Shown piece after piece: positions 1 through 8,843 of a stretch of DNA of 64,000 bases. The DNA is from Aliagarivorans marinus DSM 23064 (lineage in GTDB: Bacteria > Pseudomonadota > Gammaproteobacteria > Enterobacterales > Celerinatantimonadaceae). Position 1 is the first letter of the stretch; the number at the start of each line of letters is the position of its first letter. Location of the stretch: NCBI RefSeq assembly GCF_000429485.1, contig NZ_KE386909.1, positions 196,006 to 260,005 on the forward strand. The letters are read 5' to 3'. The notes below the pieces were generated by a model. That model had not been told where the DNA came from and did not search any database. It saw only the letters and a program-made list of their open reading frames with translations. The position numbers and the translations under genes are program-made.

Positions 1-317
1 ACGGGCTGTATAAGGAAGAGCCGCGTTTGGACTTTGTCAGGCTGCAAGCGATTGCTGAATTGGTGTCGATTCCGCTAGTGCTACACGGTGCATCTGGAGT
101 ATCGGCCGAGGATGTACGGCGCTGCGTGAATATGGGGATTGCCAAGGTAAACGTTGCTACTGAGCTGAAGATTGCCTACGCCGATACCCTCAAGCAAGTG
201 TTCCAGGACGACCCCTCGGTGAACGACCCACGGGTCTACAACGTGGAAGCCAAGCTGGCGATGGCTAACGTCATCAAACAGAAAATCGATATCTGCGGCA
301 GCGCCGGACGCTTATAG
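1..317 (+). CDS. Class II (zinc) ketose-bisphosphate aldolase, C-terminal part
   Basis: The frame is open from the left edge (first full codon at base 3), so the gene begins outside the window; 104 codons remain. The fragment carries VLHGASG, a zinc-ligand histidine region, and KVNVATELK, a phosphate-binding strand; both are typical of class II fructose- or tagatose-bisphosphate aldolases (FbaA/GatY/KbaY). These enzymes split a ketose-1,6-bisphosphate into dihydroxyacetone phosphate and glyceraldehyde 3-phosphate in the cytoplasm. The next gene starts 8 bases after the stop, so it is the head of the sugar operon seen here. The real substrate (fructose, tagatose or another ketose phosphate) cannot be told from this part. 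Confidence 0.85.
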   Translation, partial: GLYKEEPRLDFVRLQAIAELVSIPLVLHGASGVSAEDVRRCVNMGIAKVNVATELKIAYADTLKQVFQDDPSVNDPRVYNVEAKLAMANVIKQKIDICGSAGRL

Positions 318-325
318 GAGTCGAC

Positions 326-748
326 ATGTTAAAAGGAATTAGCCCACTTATTCCCCCTGAGTTGCTCTATCAACTGGCCCGAATGGGCCACGGCGACGAG
401 TTGGTACTCAGCGACATCCACTTCCCAGCACATAGCTGTAACCAGACGGTGATTCAGGCGCGTGGCTGCGAGGTCTCGGAGCTGGCGGCCGCCATCTGTG
501 AGCTTATCGAGCTCGACCAATATGTGCCTGACAAGGCAGTGGTAATGAAAACTGTCGGCGACGACCGTTACCCGGAAGGGCTGCTCGATGAGTACCAGCG
601 GGCGCTGCCCAAAGGCACCGAGCTCTACTCGGTGGAACGCTTCGAGTTCTACGACCGCACCCAAAGTGCCAGCTGTGTGGTGGTCACCGGCACTACCCGT
701 AAGTACGGCAATTTATTACTAAAAAAAGGCGTTACGCCAACTAACTAA
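326..748 (+). CDS. RbsD/FucU family sugar mutarotase
   Basis: 140 residues, the normal length for FucU. The N-terminus (MLKGISPLIPPELL) and the GHGDELVLSD segment at residues 21-30, with the likely catalytic His22, match the FucU branch of the RbsD/FucU family. The family interconverts sugar anomers (fucose or ribose pyranose forms) so that they feed the next enzyme. GGAG at 316-319 sits 6 bases before the ATG. It lies between the aldolase and the ABC ATPase and is read in the same direction. Anomer conversion is known for the family; which sugar is handled here is not shown. No fucose isomerase or kinase is in view, so I leave the symbol empty. Confidence 0.85.
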   Translation: MLKGISPLIPPELLYQLARMGHGDELVLSDIHFPAHSCNQTVIQARGCEVSELAAAICELIELDQYVPDKAVVMKTVGDDRYPEGLLDEYQRALPKGTELYSVERFEFYDRTQSASCVVVTGTTRKYGNLLLKKGVTPTN

Positions 749-773
749 ACGCGCTGCAAGTTAAGGAATGACC

Positions 774-2297
774 ATGAGTAGTCCAATACTGACCATGAGC
801 GGAGTCTCCAAGGCCTTTACCGGGGTTCAGGCGCTCGACAATGTGCATATCCAATTGCGCGCTGGCGAGGTTCACGCGCTGATGGGCGAGAACGGGGCCG
901 GCAAATCCACCCTGATGAAGGTGCTGATTGGCGTGCACCAGGCCGACCAAGGCTGCATCACCTACAAGGGTGAAGAGCGGGCCTTTAGCTCGGTGCTGGA
1001 GGCGCAGCAGGCGGGGATCTCGATGATCTTCCAAGAGCTGAATTTGATCCCCCATCTGTCGGTGGCTGAGAACATCTTCTTCGCTCGCGAGCCGCTCAAG
1101 AACGGACTGATTGACTACCCCACCATGCAGCGCAAAGCCGCCGAGCTACTGAAAATGTTCGACATCGACGTGCTGCCCACCGACATCGTTAACACCCTGT
1201 CGGTGGCCAAGCAGCAGATGGTGGAGATCGCCAAATCGCTGAGCTTCGATGTGGAAATCCTGATTATGGATGAGCCCACCTCGGCGCTCACCGACCGCGA
1301 GATCGACGCGCTATTTGAGCTGGTGGACAAGCTGCGCGCCAAGGGCGTGGCGATTGTTTACATCTCCCACCGGATGAATGAGCTGAAGCGGATCTGCGAC
1401 CATATCACCATCTTCCGCGATGGCCAGTATGTCTCCAACCACCGCTTCGACGAAATCAGCATGGACGAGATCATCGCCAAGATGGTCGGCCGTACCCTCG
1501 ATAACCACTTCCCGGCCAAGCAAGCGGAGATCTGCGATGACCTGATTTTCTCGGCCATGAACGTGGCCCGCGCCGGGGTATTCGCGCCGCTGAACTTTGA
1601 CCTGCGCAAGGGCGAGATCCTAGCGATTACCGGGCTGGTCGGTGCCAAGCGTACCGAGTTGGCCCGGGCTTTGTTCGGCGCCGACAAGTTAACCCAAGGC
1701 GACATCTTGGTGCATGGGGTTAAGAAGATGATTCGCAAGCCCTCCGATGCCATTAAAGCTGGGGTCGCCTACCTCTCGGAAGACCGCAAGCTTAACGGCG
1801 TGGCGGTCAAGATGAGTATCCGCGAGAACACCACCATGGCATCCATGGACAAGGTGAGCAACAGCATGGGCGTGATATCCCACAAGGCGGAAGTGGAAGC
1901 AGCCAACACCTTTATCGACAAGATGGCCATCAAAACCCCCACCGTGGAGCAGCTGGTGAACAACCTCTCCGGCGGCAACCAGCAGAAGGTGGTGATTGGC
2001 AAATGGCTGTTCCGCGATGCCAAGGTGATGATCTTTGACGAGCCGACTCGCGGTATCGACGTCGGCGCAAAATACGCGATCTACCAATTACTGGATGAAC
2101 TGGCCAGCGAAGGAGTTGGGGTAATCATGATTTCCTCCGAGTTGCCAGAGGTGCTCGGCATGTCTGACCGGGTCGTTGTGATGAAGGAGGGGCAGATGAC
2201 AGCGATGTTGAACACCCCTGAAACCAATCAGGAAGAGATTATGCAATACGCAACAGGGGTGAAGAACATGTTTCCCGAGCTAGAGGAGGCGATCTAA
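774..2297 (+). CDS. Sugar ABC transporter ATPase, two fused ATP-binding domains (RbsA/MglA type)
   Basis: About 507 residues with two ABC domains, as in RbsA, XylG and MglA. Domain 1 has Walker A GENGAGKST (38-46), a degenerate signature LSVAKQQ (near 142) and Walker B ILIMDEPTS (near 162-170). Domain 2 has a degenerate Walker A GLVGAKRTEL (287-296), signature LSGGNQQK (398-405) and Walker B FDEPTRG (421-427). One intact and one degenerate P-loop is normal for this family. ATG 774 is chosen because AAGGA (763-767) is 6 bases upstream; ATG 768 directly abuts that motif. The stop overlaps the next start as TAATG. It powers import through the downstream fused permease; the sugar is unknown. Confidence 0.92.
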   Translation: MSSPILTMSGVSKAFTGVQALDNVHIQLRAGEVHALMGENGAGKSTLMKVLIGVHQADQGCITYKGEERAFSSVLEAQQAGISMIFQELNLIPHLSVAENIFFAREPLKNGLIDYPTMQRKAAELLKMFDIDVLPTDIVNTLSVAKQQMVEIAKSLSFDVEILIMDEPTSALTDREIDALFELVDKLRAKGVAIVYISHRMNELKRICDHITIFRDGQYVSNHRFDEISMDEIIAKMVGRTLDNHFPAKQAEICDDLIFSAMNVARAGVFAPLNFDLRKGEILAITGLVGAKRTELARALFGADKLTQGDILVHGVKKMIRKPSDAIKAGVAYLSEDRKLNGVAVKMSIRENTTMASMDKVSNSMGVISHKAEVEAANTFIDKMAIKTPTVEQLVNNLSGGNQQKVVIGKWLFRDAKVMIFDEPTRGIDVGAKYAIYQLLDELASEGVGVIMISSELPEVLGMSDRVVVMKEGQMTAMLNTPETNQEEIMQYATGVKNMFPELEEAI

Positions 2298-4285
2298 TGA
2301 CTGCACAACATAAAGCCATGCTGCAAAAACTCGCCTCGCTGGGCGGCCTGTTCGCACTGTTGGTGGTGTTCTCGCTAACCAGCCAACACTTTATGACCAT
2401 GAGCAACATCATGACCGTGGGGCTGCAAACCTCCACCATTACTATCATCGGTATCGGCGTGATGCTGACCATTATCACCGGCGGTATCGACCTGTCGATT
2501 GGCTCGGTGATGGCGCTCTCTGGCGTGACTGCCGCGATGGCGGTAAACGCAGGCCTGCCGGTGCCACTGGGCATGCTGGTGGGCGTGTTAACCGGCGGCT
2601 GCTGTGGCCTGATTAGCGGCTTGTTTGTGGCCAAGCTGCGGCTGCCACCGTTTATCGCCACCCTTGGCATGATGATGATGGCGCGCGGTGTGGCGCTGTA
2701 TATCACCAATGCCGCACCCGTATCGGGCATGCCCGAGTCCTTCTCTTATCTGGGCAACGGCGCGCTATTTCGCATGGTAGAGATCGGCGAGAACGGTTTC
2801 CCGCTGGTCAAGTTCGCCGGCATTCCCTATCCGGTGATCGTGATGCTGATTGTGGTGGCGCTGTTTGCCTTCGTGCTCAAGCGTACCCGCATCGGCCGCT
2901 ACCTCTATGCCATTGGCTCTAACGAAGAAGCAGCCCGCCTCTCGGGTATCGACACCGACAAGGTGAAGATGGTCGCGTATACCGCCTCCGGCGCACTAGC
3001 AGGCCTGGCCGGCATCATTATCGCCAGCCGTCTGGTTACCGCTCAGCCCAACGGCAGCGTGATGGCCGAGCTGGATGCGATTGCCTCGGCGGTGGTTGGC
3101 GGCACCTCGCTGATGGGCGGCGTGGGCACCGTGGCAGGGGCCGTGATTGGCTCGTTCATCATCGGTGTGCTGCGTAATGGCCTAAATATGAACGGCGTCA
3201 GCTTCTTTGTTCAACAGATTGTTATTGGTGGCGTGATTGTCGCTACCGTCGCGTACGACCAGTATCGGACGCACTCTGGTAATAAACCGAAAAACCCTAC
3301 AGAAAAAACCAAAAAGGATATAAAAGGCATGAAAGTCAATAAAATAGCTACGATAGCAACGCTTGCTTTGTGTATGAGTACCTTTGGCTGGAGTACCTCC
3401 GCCATGGCTGCCGCCAAGGAAATCGCAGTAGTGGTAAAAACCGAGAATTCCAACTTCTGGCAGAACGTACGCGGTGGCTCCACCGATGCAGGTAACGAGT
3501 TAAGTGAGTACAACGTCACCTTCCAAGGCCCGGCTGCCGAGACCGCCGTGGACGAGCAGGTGAACATGATTCAAAACGCGCTAAACCGTGGTGTCGCCGG
3601 TTTGGTGGTCGCCCCAACTGACCCGAACGCGCTAGTGCCAGCACTGAAAGCGGCCTGGGAGCGCGGCGTACCAGTAGCGCTGATTGACTCTGGCCTGAAC
3701 GACGATGGCAAATACCATCAGTCCTTCCTGTCTACCGATAATCGCGCTGCGGGTAAACTCGCTGCTGAGCAGATGATTGCCGCGCTGGATGGCCGCAAGG
3801 GCAAGATCGCCATGATGAGCTTTACCGCCGGCTCTGGTTCGGCCATGGACCGCGATGGCGGCTTCCAGGAAGCCATTGAAGCGGCGGGCTACGAAGTGAT
3901 TGGTCCGTTCTACTCCAACGCCGATATGGCCACTGCACTTAACCAAACCGTGGACGTACTGGCCTCGAACAGCGACTTGGTGGGTATCTTCGGCTCAAAC
4001 GAACCTACCGCAGTGGGCATGGCGCGCGCCATCGAGCAGCGTGGTTATGCTGGCAAGATTGTGGCGGTTGCCTTCGACGGTAACTCCGACATCCAACAGT
4101 TTGTTCGCGATGGCGTGCTGCACGGCGCGGTTGTGCAGTCTTCCTACGGCATGGGTAACGAGGGCGTGAAAGCCGTCGCTAAAATCCTGCAAGGTGAGAA
4201 GATCGCCGATTACATCGACACCGGTGTGGTGTACGTGACTAAAGACAATATCGACAGCCCAGAAGCGGTTGCAGTTCTCTACTAA
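2297..4285 (+). CDS. Fused sugar ABC permease and periplasmic binding protein (RbsC-RbsB fusion)
   Basis: 662 codons in one uninterrupted frame. Residues 1-330 form a complete RbsC-type permease with hydrophobic segments and the family stretch GGTSLMGGVGTVAGA. A Lys-rich linker (about 331-344) follows, then MKVNKIATIATLALCMS, which looks like a complete Sec signal peptide with an Ala-rich cleavage region, and then a full RbsB-type binding protein (about 370-662). Permease and binding protein are normally separate genes. An internal ATG at 3329, with AAGGA at 3314-3318, could also start the binding protein alone. GAGGAGG at 2283-2289 serves the main start. The product may be a tethered receptor, a precursor cut by signal peptidase, or two proteins. 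Confidence 0.88.
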   Translation: MTAQHKAMLQKLASLGGLFALLVVFSLTSQHFMTMSNIMTVGLQTSTITIIGIGVMLTIITGGIDLSIGSVMALSGVTAAMAVNAGLPVPLGMLVGVLTGGCCGLISGLFVAKLRLPPFIATLGMMMMARGVALYITNAAPVSGMPESFSYLGNGALFRMVEIGENGFPLVKFAGIPYPVIVMLIVVALFAFVLKRTRIGRYLYAIGSNEEAARLSGIDTDKVKMVAYTASGALAGLAGIIIASRLVTAQPNGSVMAELDAIASAVVGGTSLMGGVGTVAGAVIGSFIIGVLRNGLNMNGVSFFVQQIVIGGVIVATVAYDQYRTHSGNKPKNPTEKTKKDIKGMKVNKIATIATLALCMSTFGWSTSAMAAAKEIAVVVKTENSNFWQNVRGGSTDAGNELSEYNVTFQGPAAETAVDEQVNMIQNALNRGVAGLVVAPTDPNALVPALKAAWERGVPVALIDSGLNDDGKYHQSFLSTDNRAAGKLAAEQMIAALDGRKGKIAMMSFTAGSGSAMDRDGGFQEAIEAAGYEVIGPFYSNADMATALNQTVDVLASNSDLVGIFGSNEPTAVGMARAIEQRGYAGKIVAVAFDGNSDIQQFVRDGVLHGAVVQSSYGMGNEGVKAVAKILQGEKIADYIDTGVVYVTKDNIDSPEAVAVLY

Positions 4286-4309
4286 GCCTAACTTGCAGTG
4301 GTCATGACT

Positions 4310-4328
4310 CCCCCGGCACTGCCGGGGG
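4310..4328 (+). other. Intercistronic GC hairpin between transporter and reductase
   Basis: A perfect 8-bp stem (CCCCCGGC / GCCGGGGG) with a 3-base loop lies between the fused transporter and the reductase. No T-run follows. It may stabilise upstream RNA or weaken downstream expression; it is not a standard terminator. Confidence 0.55.
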
Positions 4329-4341
4329 CTGAGGAGGAAAG

Positions 4342-5361
4342 ATGACAATAACAACAGATATGGTGGTCGCTCAATCGCTTATCCCCACCAAACAACTTCG
4401 CAATGGCGCATCGATGCCGGCCATCGGCATGGGCACCTTCGGCTCGGACCGCTTCGGCCCCGAGGAAGTCTCTGAGGCGGTATACGGCGCGCTTCGCTCC
4501 GGCTACCGGCTGATCGACTGCGCCTCTATCTATGGCAACGAGCAGCAGATTGGCGAAGTATTGGCGCGGGCCCAGCAAGATTTTGCGATTCCCCGTGAAG
4601 AGCTATTCATCACCTCCAAGGTATGGAACGACCAGCACGACAACGTGATCGCATCTTGTAAGCAATCGTTGCAGGACCTGCAGTTGGACTATCTGGACCT
4701 GTACTTGGTGCACTGGCCATTCCCCAACTTCCACCCGATTGGCTGTGATGGCGACTCCCGTAGCCCCGATGCCACGCCCTACATCCACAAGGCCTTTATG
4801 AAGACCTGGCGGCAGATGGAGCAACTTGTGGAGATGGGGCTGGTGAAAGCCATTGGCACCTCCAATATGACCATTCCCAAGCTGGAGTTGGTGCTGCGCG
4901 ATGCCGCGATTAAGCCTGCGGTAAGCGAGATGGAGTGTCATCCACTGTTCCAACAACAGGCGATGTTCGACTACCTCACCGCCAACGATATCGTGCCCAT
5001 CGGCTTTTGCCCGATTGGCTCACCGACTCGCCCGGATCGCGACAAGACCGCCGAGGATTTGGTGGATATCGAGCACCCGGTGGTGCAGGCTGCGGCCAAG
5101 CGCTTGGGCGTGCATCCGGCAATTATCTGTATCAAGTGGGCGGTGCAGCGCGGCCACGTACCTATTCCTTTCTCCGTTAGAGAGAACGAGTACTATTCCA
5201 ATTTGCGCAGCGTGACCGAGCACCCGCTTAACGATCAGGAGATGCAGGATTTGGCCAAGATCGACGCTAACAACCGTTTGATCAAAGGCCAGGTATTCCT
5301 GTGGGAAGGCTCTAAAGGCTGGGAAGACCTGTGGGATTTAGATGGCACTATCGCCTCGTGA
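4342..5361 (+). CDS. Aldo-keto reductase
   Basis: 339 residues, close to the family norm. The catalytic tetrad is visible: Asp59 (LIDCAS), Tyr64 (SIYGNE), Lys93 (ITSKVWN) and His124 (YLVHWPF). The C-terminal half carries KAIGTSN and a cofactor-binding region near PFSVRENE, fitting an NADPH-dependent (alpha/beta)8 barrel. GAGGAGG at 4331-4337 is ideally placed before ATG 4342. It is last in the sugar operon, so a carbonyl reduction or polyol oxidation in the same pathway is likely, but this is inferred from position only. The family is broad and the exact substrate cannot be read from sequence. Confidence 0.9.
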   Translation: MTITTDMVVAQSLIPTKQLRNGASMPAIGMGTFGSDRFGPEEVSEAVYGALRSGYRLIDCASIYGNEQQIGEVLARAQQDFAIPREELFITSKVWNDQHDNVIASCKQSLQDLQLDYLDLYLVHWPFPNFHPIGCDGDSRSPDATPYIHKAFMKTWRQMEQLVEMGLVKAIGTSNMTIPKLELVLRDAAIKPAVSEMECHPLFQQQAMFDYLTANDIVPIGFCPIGSPTRPDRDKTAEDLVDIEHPVVQAAAKRLGVHPAIICIKWAVQRGHVPIPFSVRENEYYSNLRSVTEHPLNDQEMQDLAKIDANNRLIKGQVFLWEGSKGWEDLWDLDGTIAS

Positions 5362-5410
5362 ACCGGCCTCTTAAATCTCCCCCTCCTTGTCATTGATACT
5401 TTCATTAAAT

Positions 5411-5446
5411 GGCAGTTTACTTCAATCACTTATCGGGTAAACTGCC
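5411..5446. promoter_or_regulatory. Inverted repeat before the DeoR gene
   Basis: GGCAGTTTAC (5411-5420) and GTAAACTGCC (5437-5446) are perfect 10-bp inverted arms, 16 bases apart. Only three T follow, so a strong terminator is doubtful. An operator for the adjacent DeoR regulator or a weak operon-end hairpin are both possible. Confidence 0.45.
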
Positions 5447-5557
5447 TTTCAAGGAATTTGAAGGCAATCGAAAGAATCCGGCGGATATGCCGAGGCTGCT
5501 CTTAAGATAAAGAGCCGATATAGATTGCACAGTGAGTTGGTTGCAGAAGGTTAGTAG

Positions 5558-6331
5558 ATGAACCCATTAAAGCGTAGAGAGAAGATCCTGGAGCTGTTAA
5601 CCCAGCGCGAGCAGGTGGAAGTGAAAGAGCTCTCCGGCATGTTTGATACCTCCGAGGTAACCCTCCGCTCCGACCTTAAGCTGCTGGAGCAGCAAGGTAA
5701 GCTAAAACGCTTCTTCGGCGGTGCCCAAGCACTGCACTCGCTACCGCTCTCGCAAAAAGAGCAAGAACAGAATATCGAAAGTCGCTACGACATCAACAAA
5801 GACTCCAAACAGCGCATCGCCATGGCCGCCGCCGAGCTGGTCACCAAGGGCGATTCAATCATTATCGACAGCGGCAGCACCACCCATTTAGTGGCAGCAG
5901 AGCTGGCTAAAAGCGGCGGCTATACCGTGGTCACCAATAATCTACCCGCCTCATCGGCGCTCATGGATGCCCCAGAGATGACGCTAGTAATTGTCGGCGG
6001 CACCTACCGCAGCAAAACCAAGTCGCTGCATGGCTACCAGGCCGAGCAATGCCTGCAAAACGTACAGGCCGACGTGTTGTTTGTCGGCGCCGATGGTATC
6101 GACCCGGACAAGGGCATTACCACCTTCAACGAGGGCTATGCGATTACCGACGTGATGGCCAAGTGCGTACAGAAGGTCATCGCCGTGGTAGACTCCAGCA
6201 AGATGGGCCGGATTGGCTTTAACCGCGTGCTGGAAGCACAACGCATCGATACCCTGGTCACCGACAAGGCCATCGCGCCCGAAACCAAAGCCCAGTTCGA
6301 AGCCTTGGGGATTGATGTAATCACCGTGTAG
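5558..6331 (+). CDS. DeoR-family transcriptional regulator
   Basis: 257 residues, the usual DeoR length. The N-terminal winged helix-turn-helix (about 6-60: RREKILELL, VTLRSDLKLLEQQGKLKRFFGGA) is followed by the sugar-phosphate sensing DeoRC domain, with DSGSTTHLVA near 108-117 and VGADGID. DeoR proteins usually repress sugar catabolic operons and are released by a phosphorylated intermediate. Its place between the ABC/aldolase operon and a permease makes it the obvious local regulator, though this is inference. The 36-bp inverted repeat upstream is a candidate operator. No strong ribosome site is seen; ATG 5558 gives the standard N-terminus. Confidence 0.92.
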   Translation: MNPLKRREKILELLTQREQVEVKELSGMFDTSEVTLRSDLKLLEQQGKLKRFFGGAQALHSLPLSQKEQEQNIESRYDINKDSKQRIAMAAAELVTKGDSIIIDSGSTTHLVAAELAKSGGYTVVTNNLPASSALMDAPEMTLVIVGGTYRSKTKSLHGYQAEQCLQNVQADVLFVGADGIDPDKGITTFNEGYAITDVMAKCVQKVIAVVDSSKMGRIGFNRVLEAQRIDTLVTDKAIAPETKAQFEALGIDVITV

Positions 6332-6344
6332 TAAGGACCTCACA

Positions 6345-7271
6345 ATGCCGATATTAGTGGTAGTGGTTATCGGTTTTATCTTGGGGCAGGGCAGCCAGCG
6401 TTGGCTGAGCGAGTCCCGCTGCAAGTCTATTGGTTTAATCCTCAGCCGTTTCTCCCTTGGCGTGTTGATCCCCTTTACCGTATTCAACGCCCTGTGGCAG
6501 CTCGAGCATATCGAGCGCAGCCTGCTGCTGTTGCCGCTATTCGGCGTTATGGCGGTGGTAGTGGGCGTACTACTAGCCTTCGCACTATCCCGCCACTATC
6601 AGCTCAGCCCCCAGCAAACCGGCGCGATGGTGCCGATTGCCGCCATCTACAACTGGGGCTCACTCGGCAACTTAGTGGTGTTTTTGCTGTTTGGCGAGAG
6701 TGGGGTGGCGCTACTGGCCATCTACAAGCTGTGTGAGGAGCTGATGTACTTTGGCTGGGTCTTCCCCTTCGCCCGGCGCAGCAGCCTGGCCGACGATATC
6801 CCAGCGCGCCGATCAATATGGCGCGACCCGTTGTTCTTACTGATGCTCACCGTGATTACCGTCGGTTTTGCCCTGAACCTCTCCGGTATTCCCCGGCCGG
6901 CATGGATTGGCGAGGTGATCCCTTGGACGGTGCCGATGTCGACCATCTTGATGGTGTTTGCGGTGGGGCTAACCTTTAACACCCGTGGGAATCAGGCTTG
7001 GGCACCGATTGCCCTGCGCTTGTCCTTGCTGCGCCCGCTGCTGGTACTCAGCTTTGTGGCGGGGCTGCTGACAGTGTTTGACTTGTGGGGCGCCTACGAT
7101 GGGCTGCTGGCGGGGGTGTGCTTGATGCTTAGCGCCATGCCGACCGGGTTTATGGCGACTGTTCCGTCGCTACTGTATCGGCTGGATCAGGATGTGGCGA
7201 ATACCTGCTGGTTGTATAGCTTTTTGGTGGCGGGGCCGGTGATCTTGGGATTGGGATATCTACTAGGCTAG
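6345..7271 (+). CDS. AEC-family (auxin efflux carrier-like) permease
   Basis: 308 residues with about ten hydrophobic helices (for example ILVVVVIGFILG, LLLLPLFGVMAVVVGVLLAFAL, LLSFVAGLLTVF). The two-half organisation and the conserved NWGSLGN segment near the middle suggest the AEC/BASS-like fold. AAGG precedes ATG 6345. It starts 13 bases after the DeoR stop, so the two are probably cotranscribed. AEC members export or import small organic acids or other metabolites; the substrate here is unknown. The family call is moderate because the signature is weak, but an integral membrane transporter is clear. Confidence 0.7.
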   Translation: MPILVVVVIGFILGQGSQRWLSESRCKSIGLILSRFSLGVLIPFTVFNALWQLEHIERSLLLLPLFGVMAVVVGVLLAFALSRHYQLSPQQTGAMVPIAAIYNWGSLGNLVVFLLFGESGVALLAIYKLCEELMYFGWVFPFARRSSLADDIPARRSIWRDPLFLLMLTVITVGFALNLSGIPRPAWIGEVIPWTVPMSTILMVFAVGLTFNTRGNQAWAPIALRLSLLRPLLVLSFVAGLLTVFDLWGAYDGLLAGVCLMLSAMPTGFMATVPSLLYRLDQDVANTCWLYSFLVAGPVILGLGYLLG

Positions 7272-7563
7272 GAGTCTGGGCTGATAAAACCTTCTCATTG
7301 TGGGCTCGATATTAAAGCAACTCTGCTTAAGCATCGCATGTGAATGTCTAACTGCGATTCAGTCAGATAAGGCGGATCTACTAGAATTATTTGTCTCACA
7401 TTCAAATATCTGTGTGATATTTGCCTGATTTAAAGATGATTTGCCGTCATTAGTAGCGCTGAGCATAATCACCCCCTAGATATCAACGTAATCGCAATAT
7501 TGCCTTAGGCGCGAACTGGTGCTTGAGGTAGATTCTTCCAAGAATCCAAAGGGGGGCACTAGG

Positions 7564-8532
7564 GTGCGGAGTTACTTAATATTCAGCATTTTCAATTATC
7601 CGCCGAATCAAGCCAGAAAGCTGCTTTCTAAATTGTCGCTTGAAGTTAAGCAGGAACTGTTTCTAGAAAGCGAGCCTAAGAGGCAGCTTGGTTTTCTAGG
7701 GCGTTTACCAAGGCATCAAATTCTTCCATTTTTAGATAGTTTGACCAAGGAACAACGCGAGAATTTTGAGCAAAGCTTAGATGATAAGCAGAAAGCGAAG
7801 CTGCAGTACTTAGTACGCTATAGCCCAATTTTCCTGTCTGATTTTGCTTACAATAGTTTGATTGCGGCACTCAGCTTGGCGTTGTTGGTGGTCAATTACC
7901 TGCTCTTAGGCCACTTCGATGTATTGTATGTGGTGGCGGCTCTTGAGCTGGGGAGGCACAGCTTTTGGGTGTTTCCCAGCATACTGATACTTGGTATGCA
8001 GATCGCCTCCTATTCGAGAAGACCAATATGGAGTTTACTTGGTACTTGCTTGGCTGCTGTCTGCTCCGTTGGCGCCTTAAACACCGCGTTTAGCATTTAT
8101 TGGGGCGCTCCCGATGAGGTACCCGTTTTACTTGGTTTTAGTGCGTTGCATGTGATGCTTATGTGGCTGGCTAGTACCATCAGGCCCCAATGGTTTAAAG
8201 ATAAGGCATATTCCACTCTTACAGCTTTTGTCATCTATTTGTGCCTGTTGGCGTTACACTGGCTTTCGGGATGGTGGGCATTGGCTGGTATAACATGGGT
8301 GTTGGCAGCGCTATTTTGCTTGGTCACCGGATTTACCTGGGGAACGAGCACAATTGCTCCTGCTCCCAGTTCCAATCCTTTACCCAACTGGGATGACAGT
8401 AGTCCTACCGTTGATCGCGCTATTAGTTGCTGTGGGGGAATTTTTACCGGGTGGTTTGGTTCCTCGCTGATCCTATTGTGCTTAATTGCTGTGCGCAATG
8501 TGCCCGCAGCGATACTGTGGCTGTTCTTGTAG
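7564..8532 (+). CDS. Membrane protein of unknown function
   Basis: I do not recognise this protein. From GTG 7564 it has about 322 residues: a soluble, charged helical head of about 85 residues (QARKLLSKLSLEVKQELF, KEQRENFEQSLDDKQKAK), then about seven hydrophobic segments to the C-terminus. A run of G at 7551-7556 serves as ribosome site for GTG 7564; the frame is also open from GTG 7519, which lacks a comparable site. It stands alone between the sugar locus and a methyltransferase, with no shared operon. The head loosely recalls helical cytoplasmic domains of transporters, but no function can be given. Confidence 0.65.
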   Translation: MRSYLIFSIFNYPPNQARKLLSKLSLEVKQELFLESEPKRQLGFLGRLPRHQILPFLDSLTKEQRENFEQSLDDKQKAKLQYLVRYSPIFLSDFAYNSLIAALSLALLVVNYLLLGHFDVLYVVAALELGRHSFWVFPSILILGMQIASYSRRPIWSLLGTCLAAVCSVGALNTAFSIYWGAPDEVPVLLGFSALHVMLMWLASTIRPQWFKDKAYSTLTAFVIYLCLLALHWLSGWWALAGITWVLAALFCLVTGFTWGTSTIAPAPSSNPLPNWDDSSPTVDRAISCCGGIFTGWFGSSLILLCLIAVRNVPAAILWLFL

Positions 8533-8726
8533 GTGCTAAATCAACAATGCTTGAACGTGCTTGTGGAGGGCGAAGCGAATAGGTGCTGTTCTTCCACTTG
8601 CGCTACTCGCTGTTTTCCGAAGGTACCGAGAAGATAACCAGTTTTATATACTCTGTTTTGATTGCCTGCTGCGTTAGCTGTTGATAGGCTGCGCGCGTTA
8701 TTTACTCAGTTCTAAGGAGGCCCGAT

Positions 8727-8783
8727 ATGTTTATTTTTCAACAAGCTCTTTCTTCTATGCGTCCTTACGCTGCTAAAGGTTAG
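8727..8783 (+). CDS. Putative 18-codon small ORF with a perfect ribosome site
   Basis: AAGGAGG (8714-8720) lies 6 bases before ATG 8727, which opens an 18-residue frame (MFIFQQALSSMRPYAAKG) ending in TAG. The Shine-Dalgarno match is stronger than that of most real genes here. It could be a leader peptide for the methyltransferase or a free small protein. There is no homology evidence. Confidence 0.3.
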   Translation: MFIFQQALSSMRPYAAKG

Positions 8784-8816
8784 TCACTTTCTCTTTAGCC
8801 TTAGGTGAGGACGGCA

Positions 8817-8843
8817 ATGTTTTATTGTTGGAATAACACCTAA
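8817..8843 (+). CDS. Putative 8-codon upstream ORF coupled to the methyltransferase
   Basis: ATG 8817 opens MFYCWNNT and its TAA overlaps the methyltransferase ATG as TAATG (8841-8845). A GGTGAGG motif lies a few bases upstream. The methyltransferase itself has only a weak ribosome site, so translational coupling from this short frame is plausible but unproven. Confidence 0.25.
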   Translation: MFYCWNNT

